Below, piece by piece: positions 31,403 through 42,515 of a stretch of 64,000 nt of DNA. A program made the translations under genes and the position numbers. The DNA is from Lucinisca nassula (Eukaryota; Mollusca; Bivalvia; Lucinida; Lucinidae), in assembly GCA_963580285.1 (NCBI GenBank), contig OY757016.1, forward strand, positions 39,385,124 to 39,449,123, read 5' to 3'. The stretch's first letter is position 1. The number at the start of each line of letters is the position of its first letter. The notes below the pieces were generated by a model. It was not told where the DNA came from. It ran no database searches and was given only the letters and a program-made list of their open reading frames with translations.

Positions 31403-32995
31403 TGGGCCTTGTGGGGTGAAGCTTCATACCAAATGTCAAAGACATGGGCCTTACGGATTCAGAGAAGAAAATTTTTAAAGATTTTCCCTGTATAAGCCCA
31501 TGTAAAACTAAAGGGCCCCGGGGCGGAAGCATCTTTGGCCCCAGCACTATAATTTGAACAATTTTGGTAGGTGTCCACTAGATGAAGCTTCATACCAAAT
31601 ATCAAAGACCTAAGCCTTACGGTTTCAGAGAAGAAGATTTATAAAGATTTTCCCTATATAAGCCCATGTAAAACCAAAGGGCTCCGGAGCAGGGGCATTT
31701 TTGGCCCCAGCACTAAAATTTGAACAATCTTGGTCGGGGTCCACTAGATGAAGCTTCATACCAAATATCAAAGACCTGGGCCTTGCGGTTTTAGAGAAGA
31801 AGATTTAAAAGATTTTCCCTATATAAGCCCATGTAAAACCAAAAGGCCCCGGGGCGGGGGGAGGGGGAGGGACCTGGGCCTTGTGGGGTGAAGCTTCATA
31901 CCAAATATCAAAGACATGGGCCTAACGGTTTCAGAGAAGAAAATTTTTGAAGGTTTTCCCTATATAAGCCCATGTAAAATCAAAGGGCCCTGTGGCAAGG
32001 GCATTTTTGGCCCCAGCACTATAATTTGAACAATCTTGGTAGGGGTCTACTAGATGAAGCTTTATACCAAATATCAAAGACCTCGGCCTTACTGTTTCAG
32101 GGAAGAAGATTTTTAAAGATCTTCCCTATATAAGCCCATGTAAAACCAAAGGGCCTGGGAGCGGGGGCATTTTTGGTCCCAGCACTATAATTTGAACAAT
32201 CTTGGTAGGGGTCCACTAGATGAAGCTTCATACCAAATATCAAAGACCTGGGCCTTGAGGTTTCAGAGAAGAAGATTTTTAAAGATTTTCCCTATATAAG
32301 CCCATGTAAAACCAAGGGGCCCCGGAGCGGGGGCATTTTTGGCCCCAGCACTGTAATTTGAACAATCTTGGTAGGGGTCCACTAGATGAAGCTTCATACC
32401 AAATATCAAAGACCTGGGCCTTGCGGTTTCAGAGAAGAAGATTTTTGAAGGTTTTCCCTATATAAGCCCATGTAAAATCAAAGGGCCCTGTGGCAAGGGC
32501 ATTTTTGGCCCCAGCACTATAATTTGAACAATCTTGGTAGGGGTCCACTAGATGAAGCTTCATACCAAATATCAAAGACCTGGGCCGTAGGTTTCAGAGA
32601 AGAAGATTTTAAAAGATTTTCCCTATATAAGCCCATGCAAAACCAAAGGGCCCCGGAGCGGGTGTATTTTTGGCCGCAGCACTATAATTTGAACAATCTT
32701 GGTAGGGGTCCACTAGATGAAGCTTCATACCAAATATCAAAGACCTGGGCCTTGTGGTTTCAGAGAAGAAGATTTTTTAAGTTTTTGGTGAAAAAAATCT
32801 ATTTTTGGCTCCTGTGACCTAGATGTGCAACAGACCGGAACCATTTGAACAACTCTGAAAGGGGACCACCTAAGGATCATTCCTGTGAAGTTTGGTCAAA
32901 ATCCGATCAGTGGTTCAGGAGGAGATGTCGTTTAAAGAAATTGATTACGGACGCACGGACGAAAAGTGATCCCATAAGCTCACCTCGTCACTACG
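29884..32995 (+). mobile_element. Array element A-big, array and 3' end
   Basis: About 18 monomers of roughly 165-170 bp. A full 3' module (gatcattcctgtgaagtttgg) occurs at 31240-31372, followed by a 29-G run and a restart of the array, so at least two A arrays have been joined. The final tail at 32810-32975 leads to the left arm of the terminal hairpin (agctcacctcgtcac, 32977-32991), which is cut just past its loop at 32995. The right arm is absent and E core sequence follows. Confidence 0.8.
31373..31401. repeat. Poly-G run (29 G) at an array junction
   Basis: The run lies between gtttgaa and ctgggccttgtgg inside A-big. A shorter G-rich junction (ggcggggggaggggg) lies at about 31853-31870 before the same gacctgggccttgtgg word. 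Confidence 0.8.
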
Positions 32996-34143
32996 AAGGA
33001 ATTTGGAAGAGGACTAAGTAAGGAACATTCCTGTGAAGTTTGGTTACAATTGGCCCAGTAGTTTAGGAGGAGAAGATGTTTTAGCATTACACTATATGTT
33101 AAATAGGGAAAATAAGCCCCGCCCATGGCGGCCATGTTTTTTGTCGGATCAAAATTTCTTCAAGTAATCTGAAAGAGGTTCGCCCAAGGAACAGTCATGC
33201 AAAATAAAAATGAAATCCAACAGGTGGTTTTGGAGCAGAAGATTTTTAAAGATTTTTAATTTTTTGTTCGGTTTTGTTGCCATAGCAACCAGAGTTCTGG
33301 GTATAACAAAATTCTTTGAAGGAATTTAGAAGAGGACTAAGTAAGGAACATTCCTGTGAAGTTTGGTTACAATTGGCCCAGTAGTTTAGGAGGAGAAGAT
33401 GTTTTAGCATTACACTATATGTAAATAGGGAAAATAAACCCCGCCCATGGCGGCCATGTTTTTTTTGTCGGATCAAAATTTCTTCAAGGAATCTGAAAGA
33501 GGTCTACCCAAGGAACATTCATGCAAAATAAAAATGAAATTCAACAGGTGGTTTTGGAGGAGAAGATTTTTAATTTTATATGTTGTTTTGTTGCCATGGC
33601 AACCAGAGTTCTGGGTGTATCAAAATTCTTTGAAGGAATTTGGAAGAGGACTAAGTAAGGAACATTCCTGTGAAGTTTGGTTACAATTGGCCCAGTAGTT
33701 TAGGAGGAGAAGATGTTTTAGCATTACACTATATGTTAAATAGGGAAAATAAGCCCCGCCCATGGCGGCCATGTTTTTTGTCGGATCAAAATTTCTTCAA
33801 GGAATCTGAAAGAGGTCCACCCAAGGAACATTCATGCAAAATAAAAATGAAATCCAACAGGTGGTTTTGGAGGAGAAGATTTTTAAAGATTTTTATTTTT
33901 TTGTGGTTTTGTTGCCATGGTAACCAGAGTTCTGGGTTTAACAAAATTCTTTGAAGGAATTTAGAAGAGGTCTATGTAAGGAACATTCCTGTGAAGTTTG
34001 GTTACAATTGGCCCAGTAGTTTAGGAGGAGAAGATGTTTAAAGAAAAAGTTAACGCACGGACGCACTGACGCACGGACGGACGCACGCACGACGGACACA
34101 GGGCCATGACAATAGCCCCGCTGGCCTTTGGCCAGTGGAGCTA
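32996..34143 (+). mobile_element. Array element E, core array, tail and 3' hairpin
   Basis: Three to four units of about 320-330 bp, each made of two related halves (aaggaatttggaagagg ... and aaggaatctgaaagagg ...). The tail from about 34045 is acgcacggacgcactg..., and the hairpin at 34113-34143 has arms around ttt (ctggcc / ggccag, extended by tagccccg / tggagcta). It pairs with the 5' tag at 21188-21202. Minus and plus open frames are repeat-derived. Confidence 0.8.
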
Positions 34144-35730
34144 AAAACCAGAGCACCCAGAGTTGTAATTCTTGAGCATGACACACCTGCTTAACCTCAT
34201 GTACATCTGCATCAAGTACCACCAATATGTCTCAAAGGGTATTGGAGGTACGGTGGTCACAAGGTTGTCATACTGTTATATTGGAAGGGGAGATAACTCA
34301 AATATCATAGCACCCAGAGTTGTGGTTCTTAGGCATGAAGTGCCATCTCAACGTTGTATACAATTGTGCCAAGTACCATCAATATATCTCAAAGGGTATT
34401 TGAGCTATGGCCATCACAAGGTTATATTGTCAGGGGCGATAATTAAAAAACCAGGGCATCCAGAGTTGTGGTTCTTGCACGTGACACACCTGCTTAACCT
34501 CATGTACAACTGTACCAAGTATCATCAATATATCTCAAAGAGTGTTGGAGATGTGGCCATCAGAAGGTAGTGATTCTATATTATTGGAAGAGGATAACTA
34601 AAAAAACACGGCACCCAGAGTTGTGGTTCTTGTGCATGACACACTGTCTCGGCCTTGTGAACAACTGTGCCAGGTATCATCAATATATCTTAAAGGGTAT
34701 TGGAATTATGGCCATCACAAGGTTGTCACTCTATTTTATTGGAAGGGGAGATAACTCCAAAACCATGACAAGTTGTGGTTCTTGTGCATGACACGCCGTC
34801 TCAGCCTTGTGAACAACTGTGCCAGGTACCATCAATATATCTCAAAGGGTATTGGAGTTATGGCCATCACAAAGTAGTCATTCTATTTTATTAAAAGGGG
34901 AGATAACTAAAAAAGTATGGCATCCAGAGTTCTGGTTCTTGCACATGACACGCCGTCTCAGCCTTGTGAACAATTGTGCCAAGAACCATCAATGAATCTC
35001 AAAGGGTATAGGAGTTATGGCCATCACAAGGTTGTCACTCTATTTTATTGGAAGGGGAGATAACTCCAAAACCATGGCAACCAGAGTTGTGGTTATTGTG
35101 CATGACACGCCGTCTCAGCCTTGTGAACAACTGTGCCAGGTACCATCAATATATCTCAAAGGGTGTTGGAGTTATGGCCATCACAAAGTAGTCATTCTAT
35201 TTTATTAAAAGGGGAGATAACTAAAAAAGTATGGCATCCAGAGTTCTGGTTCTGGTGCATGACACGCCGTCTCAGCCTTGTGAACAATTGTGCCAAGAAC
35301 CATCAATGAATCTCAAAGGGTATAGGAGTTATGGCCATCACAAGGTTGTCACTCTATTTTATTGGAAGGGGAGATAACTCCAAAACCGTGGCAACCAGAG
35401 TTGTGGTTCTTGTGCATGACACGCCGTCTCAGCCTTGTGAACAACTGTGCCAGGTACCATCAATATATCTCAGAGGGTATTGGAGTTATGGCCATCACAA
35501 AGTAGTCATTCTATTTTATTAAAAGGGGAGATAAGTAAAAAAGTATGGCATCCAGAGTTCTGGTTCTTGCGCATGACACACCGTCTCGGCCTTGTGAACA
35601 ATTGTGCCAAGAACCATCAATGAATCTCAAAGGGTAAAGGAGTTATGGCCATCACAAGGTTGCGTCTACGGACGGACGGACGGACGCCAGGCTGATCGCT
35701 ATATCGCCCGAACCTATTCGGTCGGGGGAT
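34144..35730 (+). mobile_element. Array element C1, right part with 3' hairpin
   Basis: About ten monomers of roughly 155 bp (gagttgtggttcttg, catgacacgccgtctc, cagccttgtgaacaa, gttatggccatcacaa). The tail ctacggacggacggacg is followed by the hairpin 35705-35730 (cgcccgaacc / ggtcgggggat), complementary to the tag aaatcccccgacc at 20725. The open frames up to 132 codons are array read-through. Confidence 0.85.
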
Positions 35731-35754
35731 AAAAATCTGTGATGTCAACATCTT

Positions 35755-36137
35755 CAAATAAAAATCAAAAATGAGTTCCTTTAAGAGCAATGAAAACACC
35801 CACAAGAAAGCAGACGGGCCACACCACGCAGTTTCGGCTAATAAAGCCCCACCAGTGACCCTGCCATGATCCGGCAAAGAAAGCCAGAGGAAACATACTG
35901 GAATTTTGCAAATTTCGAATAGGCAGTCGATACAAAGACTGATATAAATCAAATTGGGGTCCAAAAAATGAAAAGCCTGTCTAGAATATGAGTCTAAACC
36001 AATAATTTATTTCGGATTTCTCAGAATATTCACGCTGATCTCAAAGGACCAAAAGTAAAATATAAACTACACTATGGTTGATGTACGGGGAGACGTTTTA
36101 CGGCCGCCACACGGCACAACACCAGCTGCAGTGAAGG
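35755..36137 (-). repeat. Dispersed repeat N, tandem copy 1
   Basis: First of two nearly identical 383-bp units. In N orientation (minus) it carries ttcctctggctttctttgcc, cagggtcactgg and ttcattgctcttaaagg. A minus-strand open frame shared by both copies is also broken in the plus-strand copy at 52.2 kb, so I do not call a gene. Confidence 0.85.
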
Positions 36138-36514
36138 CAAATAAAAATCAAAAATGAGTTCCTTTAAGAGCAATGCAAACACCCACAAGAAAGCAGACGG
36201 GCCACACCACGCAGTTTCGGCTAATAAAGCCCCACCAGTGACCCTGCCATGATCCGGCAAAGAAAGCCAGAGGAAACATACTGGAATTTTGCAAATTTCG
36301 AATAGGCAGTCGATACAAAGACTGATATAAATCAAATTGGGGTCCAAAAAATGAAAAGCCTGTCTAGAATATGAGTCTAAACCAATAATTTATTTCGGAT
36401 TTCTCAGAATATTCACGCTGATCTCAAAGGACCAAAAGTAAAATATAAACTACACTATGGTTGATGTACGGGGAGACGTTTTACGGCCGCCACACGGCAC
36501 AACACCAGCTGCAG
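36138..36514 (-). repeat. Dispersed repeat N, tandem copy 2
   Basis: Matches 35755-36131 with an offset of 383 bp and almost no differences, ending in the same caccagctgcag. The near identity indicates a recent duplication or an assembly duplication. Confidence 0.9.
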
Positions 36515-36713
36515 AACCCCAATTTATATAAAGAACATTGAGGTTTACAGGGATATACATTATTTATCTTATTTCTGCTTCAAGACATAGGTTGTGGATA
36601 CTCATTAGAACTGTTTCAATGGGGCAGTTCTAACATGCACCCCAACCCTATGTTTGCATTATAAATAAGAAAAATGTTGCAGATTTTCATCAGAAAAATA
36701 CCCGTTTTGGAGA
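36515..36713. repeat. Foldback repeat M, copy 9
   Basis: Contains caatttatataaag, gaggtttacagggatatac, the hairpin (cattagaactgtttca / ggcagttctaac) and attttcatcagaaaaatacc. Confidence 0.75.
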
Positions 36714-37039
36714 TGTGAAAAATGCAGTATGTTGCACAGTAATGTTATCAAAACTTGGACTCAAGCCAATCCATAGTTTTTTCAAATGATGATGTCAGGT
36801 TGACCTAGACCAGAACTGAAATAAACTGGTCAGCACAAGGACATTTATTTGAACATGGGCTTCAAGGATTACAAGGTGTGAAAAATGCAGTATGTTGCAC
36901 AGTAATGTTATCAAAAATTGGACTCAAGCCAATCCATAGTTTTTTCAAATGATGATGTCAGGTTGACCTAGACCAGAACTGAAATAAACTGGTCAGCACA
37001 AGGACATTTATTTGAACATGGGCTTCAAGGATTACAAGG
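36714..37039. repeat. 163-bp tandem duplication
   Basis: 36714-36876 and 36877-37039 are almost identical (tgtgaaaaatgcagtatg ... ggcttcaaggattacaagg). One difference is cttgg/attgg. The unit is not seen elsewhere in the window. Confidence 0.9.
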
Positions 37040-37395
37040 GATTTTCTATGAAAATCTGTGGCTTTCTCCGGAAAACGACAGATTTTGGCGGCATGTTTCT
37101 ATGGATTCCGTCTGGAAACGACAGATTTTGGCGGCATGTTTCTACGGAATCCGTCCGAATTCTCCATAGAATTGCCATGAAATGCTACAGAATCTGTATT
37201 AATCCGCAGAATTCTATCAGTTCTGTGGAATCCACAGAAATTGATGGCATTTGGTGGCAGATGTTTTACATCATTTCATCTCCACTATTTTGCCGCCAGT
37301 TTTCATGCACGGATTTACAAAAAAAATCGTTCAAATACTCCGTGGAACTAACTCCACGGAATTCTGCCAATATCCAGGGCATATCTAGAGACGGG
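37040..37395. repeat. Repeat S, copy 2 (opposite orientation to 19510-19760)
   Basis: Contains two copies of cagattttggcggcatgttt (about 37078, 37121) and many tccgt/ggaat words. The end, ccacggaattctgcc ... agagacgggtatg, is the reverse complement of the start of the copy at 19510. A 141-codon open frame crosses this segment and the duplication, without recognisable domains. Confidence 0.55.
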
Positions 37396-38163
37396 TATGT
37401 CATGCCTGTGGGTGCACAAAGTCATCGGACCATCTAATCTAGGACAATGTCAAATATTAATGCTTCCATAAAAGTTGCCATTCCTAGATGCAAGTTTGTA
37501 CCAAGTATCATTAATGGAGCTGTAACAGCTGCTGAGAAATGAACTTAAACATGATTAGGTTCAACATTAGGGTTGATGCAATAGTTCATTAAGTCAGTGA
37601 ACCGTGAAATTTAGGTCATGGTCAAATATGGATGCTTGCATTAAAGTTGCCATCCCTAGATACAAGTTTGTACCCATTATCATTAATAAAGCTCTTATAG
37701 TTCTTTTGAAATGCACTTGACCATTAAGGTGAACGCTAGGGTGGTTGCAATATTTTACAATGACAGTGAACCATGAAATGTAGGTCAAGGTCAAATATGG
37801 ATGCTTGCATTTAAGTAACCATCCCCAGATACAACTTCGTACAAAATATTATTAATGAAGCTCTTATAGTTCTTGAGAAAAAACTTGACAATTTAGGTGA
37901 ATGCAAGGGTGGTCGCAATATTTTACAAAGTGAACCATGAAATGTAGGTCAAGGTCAAATATGGATGCTTGCATTTAAGTTGCCATTCACAGATACAAAT
38001 TTGTACCAAGTATCATTAATGCAGCTCTTGTAGTTATTGAGAAATAAACTTGAACCTTTGGGTGAACGCTAGGGTGGTCGTAAATGTTGATGCCTTAACA
38101 AACGGACCAACGGACAGAAAACCGGACACCTATATTGCGCCATGCTAATAGCAGGTGTGACAA
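37396..38163 (+). mobile_element. Array element G
   Basis: The putative 5' end gtcatgcctgtgggtgc resembles B's 5' tag region. Four to five monomers of about 155-165 bp follow (aaagttgccatccctag, tacaagtttgtacc, gtgaaccatgaaatgtagg). The tail is aacggaccaacggacag and a partly decayed hairpin lies at about 38134-38161 (gcgccatgct / agcaggtgtgac). It is related to family B. Confidence 0.7.
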
Positions 38164-38210
38164 AAATGGTGATACAGCTACTATCAAAAAATAAAATATA
38201 TTAACAGTAC

Positions 38211-38515
38211 ATTTGTTTGTTTTAGGTTTAGGGTCCCTGTCAACACTGTATAGGTCATTCTGTCGGCGTTGCTTCCAATTTTGTGGGACTTTTACCCAAC
38301 ATTGAGATGAAAGGACATCTCAAGCCCTGTCATCCAATGAAACCAATAGGGTTTATAAGCATGGACCGTACGACTTGAACCACTTTGTCTGGGCAGGCTT
38401 AGCTCCTCTAAGCTGTTTACCAGTACTCGTTTGCGGTCGGTTTCAGCTCTCCATGGAAGCATCACGCAGCCCATCTATTTCTTCAAGCACCATTGGGCGG
38501 GGGCTGCAATAGCAG
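38211..38515 (-). mobile_element. SINE2, copy f
   Basis: Starts tttgtttgttttaggttt and ends caagcaccattgggcggggg. Full length in the family sense. Confidence 0.85.
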
Positions 38516-38584
38516 TACATACATGCAAAGACAAACAAAGGCAGTAATAAACCACAACAGAAGCACCACCTTGCAGTGGTCATA

Positions 38585-38965
38585 GAGGATCTTACATGAG
38601 TGCTCATGTATTATTGAATTTATTAAACGAGTTGAGGAAAAGGGATAAAATGCGAGGCTTTGCCGAGCATTTTATCCCTTTTCCTCAACGAGTTTAATAA
38701 ATTCAATAATACATGAGCACGAATGCAAGATTCTATTTATTATATGACATTTAAAACGCATTTTATTCACGATTGTTTACAAAAATGTCAATATTCCGCC
38801 GTTAATAAACGTGACGTCGTTAAGGACGTCGTATATGTAACGTTACGGGACGTATCTAGCTAATTTGCGTATTTAATCCACTAGTGGATTATCGAAAATA
38901 ATACATGGTGTTATTACACTCTCAGACGCGACGTCATATGATAAAGTAAAATATTTCACTGGGCT
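38585..38965 (-). mobile_element. Foldback element L, copy 2 (most complete)
   Basis: A long foldback (arms about 38600-38645 and 38658-38705, containing gaggaaaagggataaaatgc) is joined to a body with taataaacgtgacgtcg, ccactagtggattatcg and gacgcgacgtcatatgataa. The body continues uninterrupted across gattgtttac ... cattttattcacg, giving the intact reference for the split copy L3. Confidence 0.8.
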
Positions 38966-39384
38966 TTAATTGATTTTATATGGCCACAATACTCGCTCCT
39001 GGTTGCATTGTGGTTTAGACAAACACATCTTCCTATTTTGTAGAGACACCCAAATCTTTCACTCTCGTAACCCTGAATGAATGCTTCCTCGCTCTTTTAT
39101 ATGCTGTCTCACTAGTGACCTTGTTGGAAGTTTTTCTACAATATATACATGTATAATCTATTTTGAAAATAGCAATTTCACATCTTTATTTCGAGGAATC
39201 CTTATCCAAGCAAGAAATATAGCACTTCTATAAACACATGTTTGAGAGAAAGCATTATAAGCGTGTGAATATTATACAGAAATGCATGTTCATGTAATGT
39301 GAAACTATCATATGCTTAATCAGAATTTCTTTAATATATAACCATCTTCAAGTTAGAAGTGAAGACTGAGAACTGAGTGAAAAA
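38966..39384. other. No supported feature
   Basis: AT-rich DNA with no recognised gene or repeat. Confidence 0.4.
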
Positions 39385-42052
39385 ATAGCCATTGGAAGAG
39401 ATGGCAAATCCCCCGACCAAAAGCCAATATGGCCTTCAGAAGATTGTTCATAAATAGAAAGAGCACAGAATTAAACCAGCAATATATCACAAAAGTATTG
39501 CAGATACGGCCATCACAAGATTATACTGTCAGGGGAGAAAACTAAACAAGAGGCCCATGGGCCACTATGCTCACCAGAGCTCAGGTGGGCACTGCCCAAT
39601 TGCAGCCATGTATTTTAACATGATATCATTTTAATCTGCCAAGAGAACCCCCATATCCAAATGAGCACCCATGTGGATTCAGTATATGAAACATTAGGCC
39701 TTTTATGAAGTAGAGGGGTGGGGCATGGACCCAATGGAGCCCTGGTTGGTTATCACTAAATGTGTCTTATCACCCTAGGAAGGTTTAGCAGTGGGGATCT
39801 GTATGGCTGGATATATAAGGCCTCTTAAACAGTGGAGGGGTTGGAGCATGCCATGTCGATCCCAAGAAAGCCCAAGATTGTTGTCCCTAAATGTGTCTTA
39901 TCATAGGGACAAAGTATATATATGGTTTAGGGGTGGGAATCTGAACAGTTTCCGAGATATGAGGCCCTTTTATGAAGTGGAAAGGTCCCTGCAGACACCC
40001 CTTCAATAGGTGTGCTAATAATAGGAACAAGAACATATATGATTATGGGGTGGGGATTTGAATGGTTTCTGAAATATATGGCCTTTTATAAAGTGGAAGT
40101 GCGGGGCACATTGCCACAGCAAAAAGAGACCCCCAAGTTGGTGTGACAGAACGAGTATTATCATAAGGAACAAGAATATATATGGTTTAGGGGTGGGGAG
40201 CTGAACGATTTCTGAGACATATGGCTTTTAATGAAGTCAAGCAGTGGGGCATGGCCTGGGCATGCCCCAGGGACTCACAAGCTGGTGACACAGCATGCAT
40301 CTTATCATAAGGAAGATGAATATATATGGTTTAGGGGTGGTGCTCTGACCAGTTTCTGAGATATAAGGCCTTTTCTGAAGTGCAGGGGTGGGGCAAGGCC
40401 CTTGGAGACCCCCAGGTTGGTGGCAATGAATGTGTCTTATCATAAGGAACAAGCATATATATGGTTTATGGGTGGGGATCTGTAAGGTTTCCAAGATATT
40501 GTGATATTATGAAATGGAGGGGGTGGGGCATGGCCCCAGAACATCTCTGGGGACCCCCAGGTTGGTGTCACTGAATGCGTCTTATCATAATGAACGAGAA
40601 TATATATGGTTTAGGGGTGGGGATCTGTAAGGTTACTGGGATATTGGGCCTTTTATGAAGTGGAGGGGATGGGGCATGGCCCCGGCACATCCTGGGGGAC
40701 CCCCAGATTGGTGTCACTCTAAACCATATATATAAGCACTATAAGCTCCCCCGGAGCCTTCGGCTCTGGTGAGCTAAAAACATGGGCACTCAGAATTGTG
40801 GTTCTTGCGCATGACATGCCTGCTTAAGCTCATGTATTTCTGTACAAAGTACCATCGATATGTCTCAAAGGGTATTGGAGATATGGTGATTACAAGCTTG
40901 TCATACTGTTATATTGGAAGGGTAGAAAATTCAAATACCACAGCACCAACATTTGTGGTTCTTGCACAAGACACCCCTTCTGTACCTTGTATACAATTGC
41001 CCCAGGTTCCTTCAATATATCTCAAGGGTTGTTGGAGTTATGGCCATCACAAGGTTATATTGTCAGGGGAGATAACTAAAAAACCAGAGCATCCAGAGTT
41101 GTAATTCTTGAGCAAGACACACCTGTTTAACCTCATGTACATCTGCATTTGTACCACCAATATGTCTCAAAGGGTATTGGAGGTACGGTGATCATAAGGT
41201 GGTCATACTGTTAAATTGGAAGGGGACATAACTCAAATATCCTAGCACCCAGAGTTGTGGTCCTTAGGCATGAAGCACCGTCTCAACCTTGTATACAATT
41301 GTGCCAAGTACCATCAATATATCTCAAAGGGTATTTGGAGTTATGGCCATCACATGGTTATATTGTCAGGGGAGATAATTATAAAACCAGGGCACCCAGA
41401 GTTGTGGTTCTTGCACATGGCACACCTACTTAACCTCATGTACAAGTGTACCAAGTACCATCAATCTCAAAGAGTATTAGAGATGTGGCCATCACAAGGT
41501 AGTGATTCTATATTATTGGAAGGGGAGATAACTAAAAAACCATGGCACCCAGAGTTGTGGTTCTTGTGCATGACACACCGTCTCAGCCTGGTGAACAACT
41601 GTCCCAGGTATCATCAATATATCTTAAAGGTATTGGAGTCATGGCCATCACAAGGTAGTCACTCTATTTTATTGGAAGGGGAGATAACTCAAAAACCATG
41701 GCAACCAGAGTTGTGGTTCTTGTGCATGACACGCTGTCTCAGCCTTGTGAACAACTGTGCCATGTGTCATTAATATATCTCAAAGGGTATTGGAGTTATG
41801 GCCATCACAAAGTAGTCATTCTATTTTATTAAGAGGGGAGATTACACAAAAAGTATGGCAGCCAGAGTTCTGGTTCTTGCGCATGACACACCGTCTCAGC
41901 CTTGTGAATAATTTTGCCAAGAACCATCAATGAATCTCAAAGGGTATAGGAGTTATGGCCATCACAAGCTTGCGTCTACGGACAGACGGACGGACGGAAG
42001 GACAGACGCCAGGCTGATCGCTATATCCCCCGAACCTATTCGGTCGGGGGAT
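39385..42052 (+). mobile_element. Array element C2, interrupted by F
   Basis: The 5' stem gccatt/gatggc and tag aaatcccccgacc at 39388-39418 are followed by one monomer. F is inserted after aaaactaaa (39545), and C resumes at 40777 (catgggcactcagaatt) for about eight monomers. Tail acggacagacggacgg and hairpin 42025-42052 (tcccccgaacc / ggtcgggggat) close the element. Open frames up to 172 codons are array read-through. Confidence 0.85.
39546..40776 (+). mobile_element. Array element F
   Basis: Starts caagaggcccatgggcc (stem) with the tag gctcaccagagctc (39569-39582). Monomers of about 140 bp follow (tcttatcataagg, atatatatggtttagggg, ggcccttttatgaagtgg, gacccccaggttggt). The 3' hairpin 40744-40775 (agctcccccggagcc / ggctctggtgagct) has its right arm complementary to the tag. 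Unlike most families it has no GGAC tail. Confidence 0.8.
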
Positions 42053-42333
42053 AAAAAGTGTGCAAGCCCTTTTTGTTTTGTCTTGCACATAATTTAAGAC
42101 TCATTTTGCTTGGTAAGTTCCAGCCCCGTTAAAAGCCTGTTTGTTTACATGCATTTGTGTACAAAAAAATAGCTTAGATAGAGGGATTCACCTGTTTTAT
42201 ATCTTTGTAGGACTATTAACAATATGAATCACCCCATAAGAAAACATATGGCTGCCAGATACCCACAATAAAGATACAGATAAGCCTGTGCATTCGTAAA
42301 ATCTTATCAGTATTTTAGTGTTTGCTTCTTAGA
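42053..42333. other. No supported feature
   Basis: Unassigned AT-rich spacer between C2 and L3. Confidence 0.4.
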
Positions 42334-42515
42334 TTTATCATATGACGTCGCGTCTGAGAGTGTAATAACGCCATGTATTATTTTCGATAATCCACTAGTG
42401 GATTAAATATGCAAATTAGCTAGATATGTTCGGTAACGTTACATATACGACGTCCTTAATGATGTCGCGTTTACTAATGGCGGAATATTGACATTTTTGT
42501 AAACAATCGTCAATA
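42334..42515 (+). mobile_element. Foldback element L, copy 3, left part
   Basis: Runs from tttatcatatgacgtcgcg to aaacaatcgtcaata. In L2 the next bases are aaatgcg, and these are found here only after the 9.27-kb insertion, at 51784. Confidence 0.85.

Noticed and set aside
32524..32817. Open frames such as MNNLGRGPLDEASYQISK in several A elements as a conserved small protein
   Set aside because: They are one frame of the tandem monomer, recur at every intact unit, and are broken by indels in neighbouring units. The similarity is that of the DNA repeat.
35617..36347. Two related minus-strand frames as a duplicated gene
   Set aside because: They are the two copies of dispersed repeat N, and the frame is not open in the copy at 52.2 kb.
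37012..37437. 141-codon open frame as a gene
   Set aside because: It crosses the end of a 163-bp tandem duplication and repeat S, with no recognisable domain.
41255..41773. 172-codon open frame in C2 as a gene
   Set aside because: It is read-through of C monomers (LWFLHMTH-type repeats) and is not preserved in C1 or C3.
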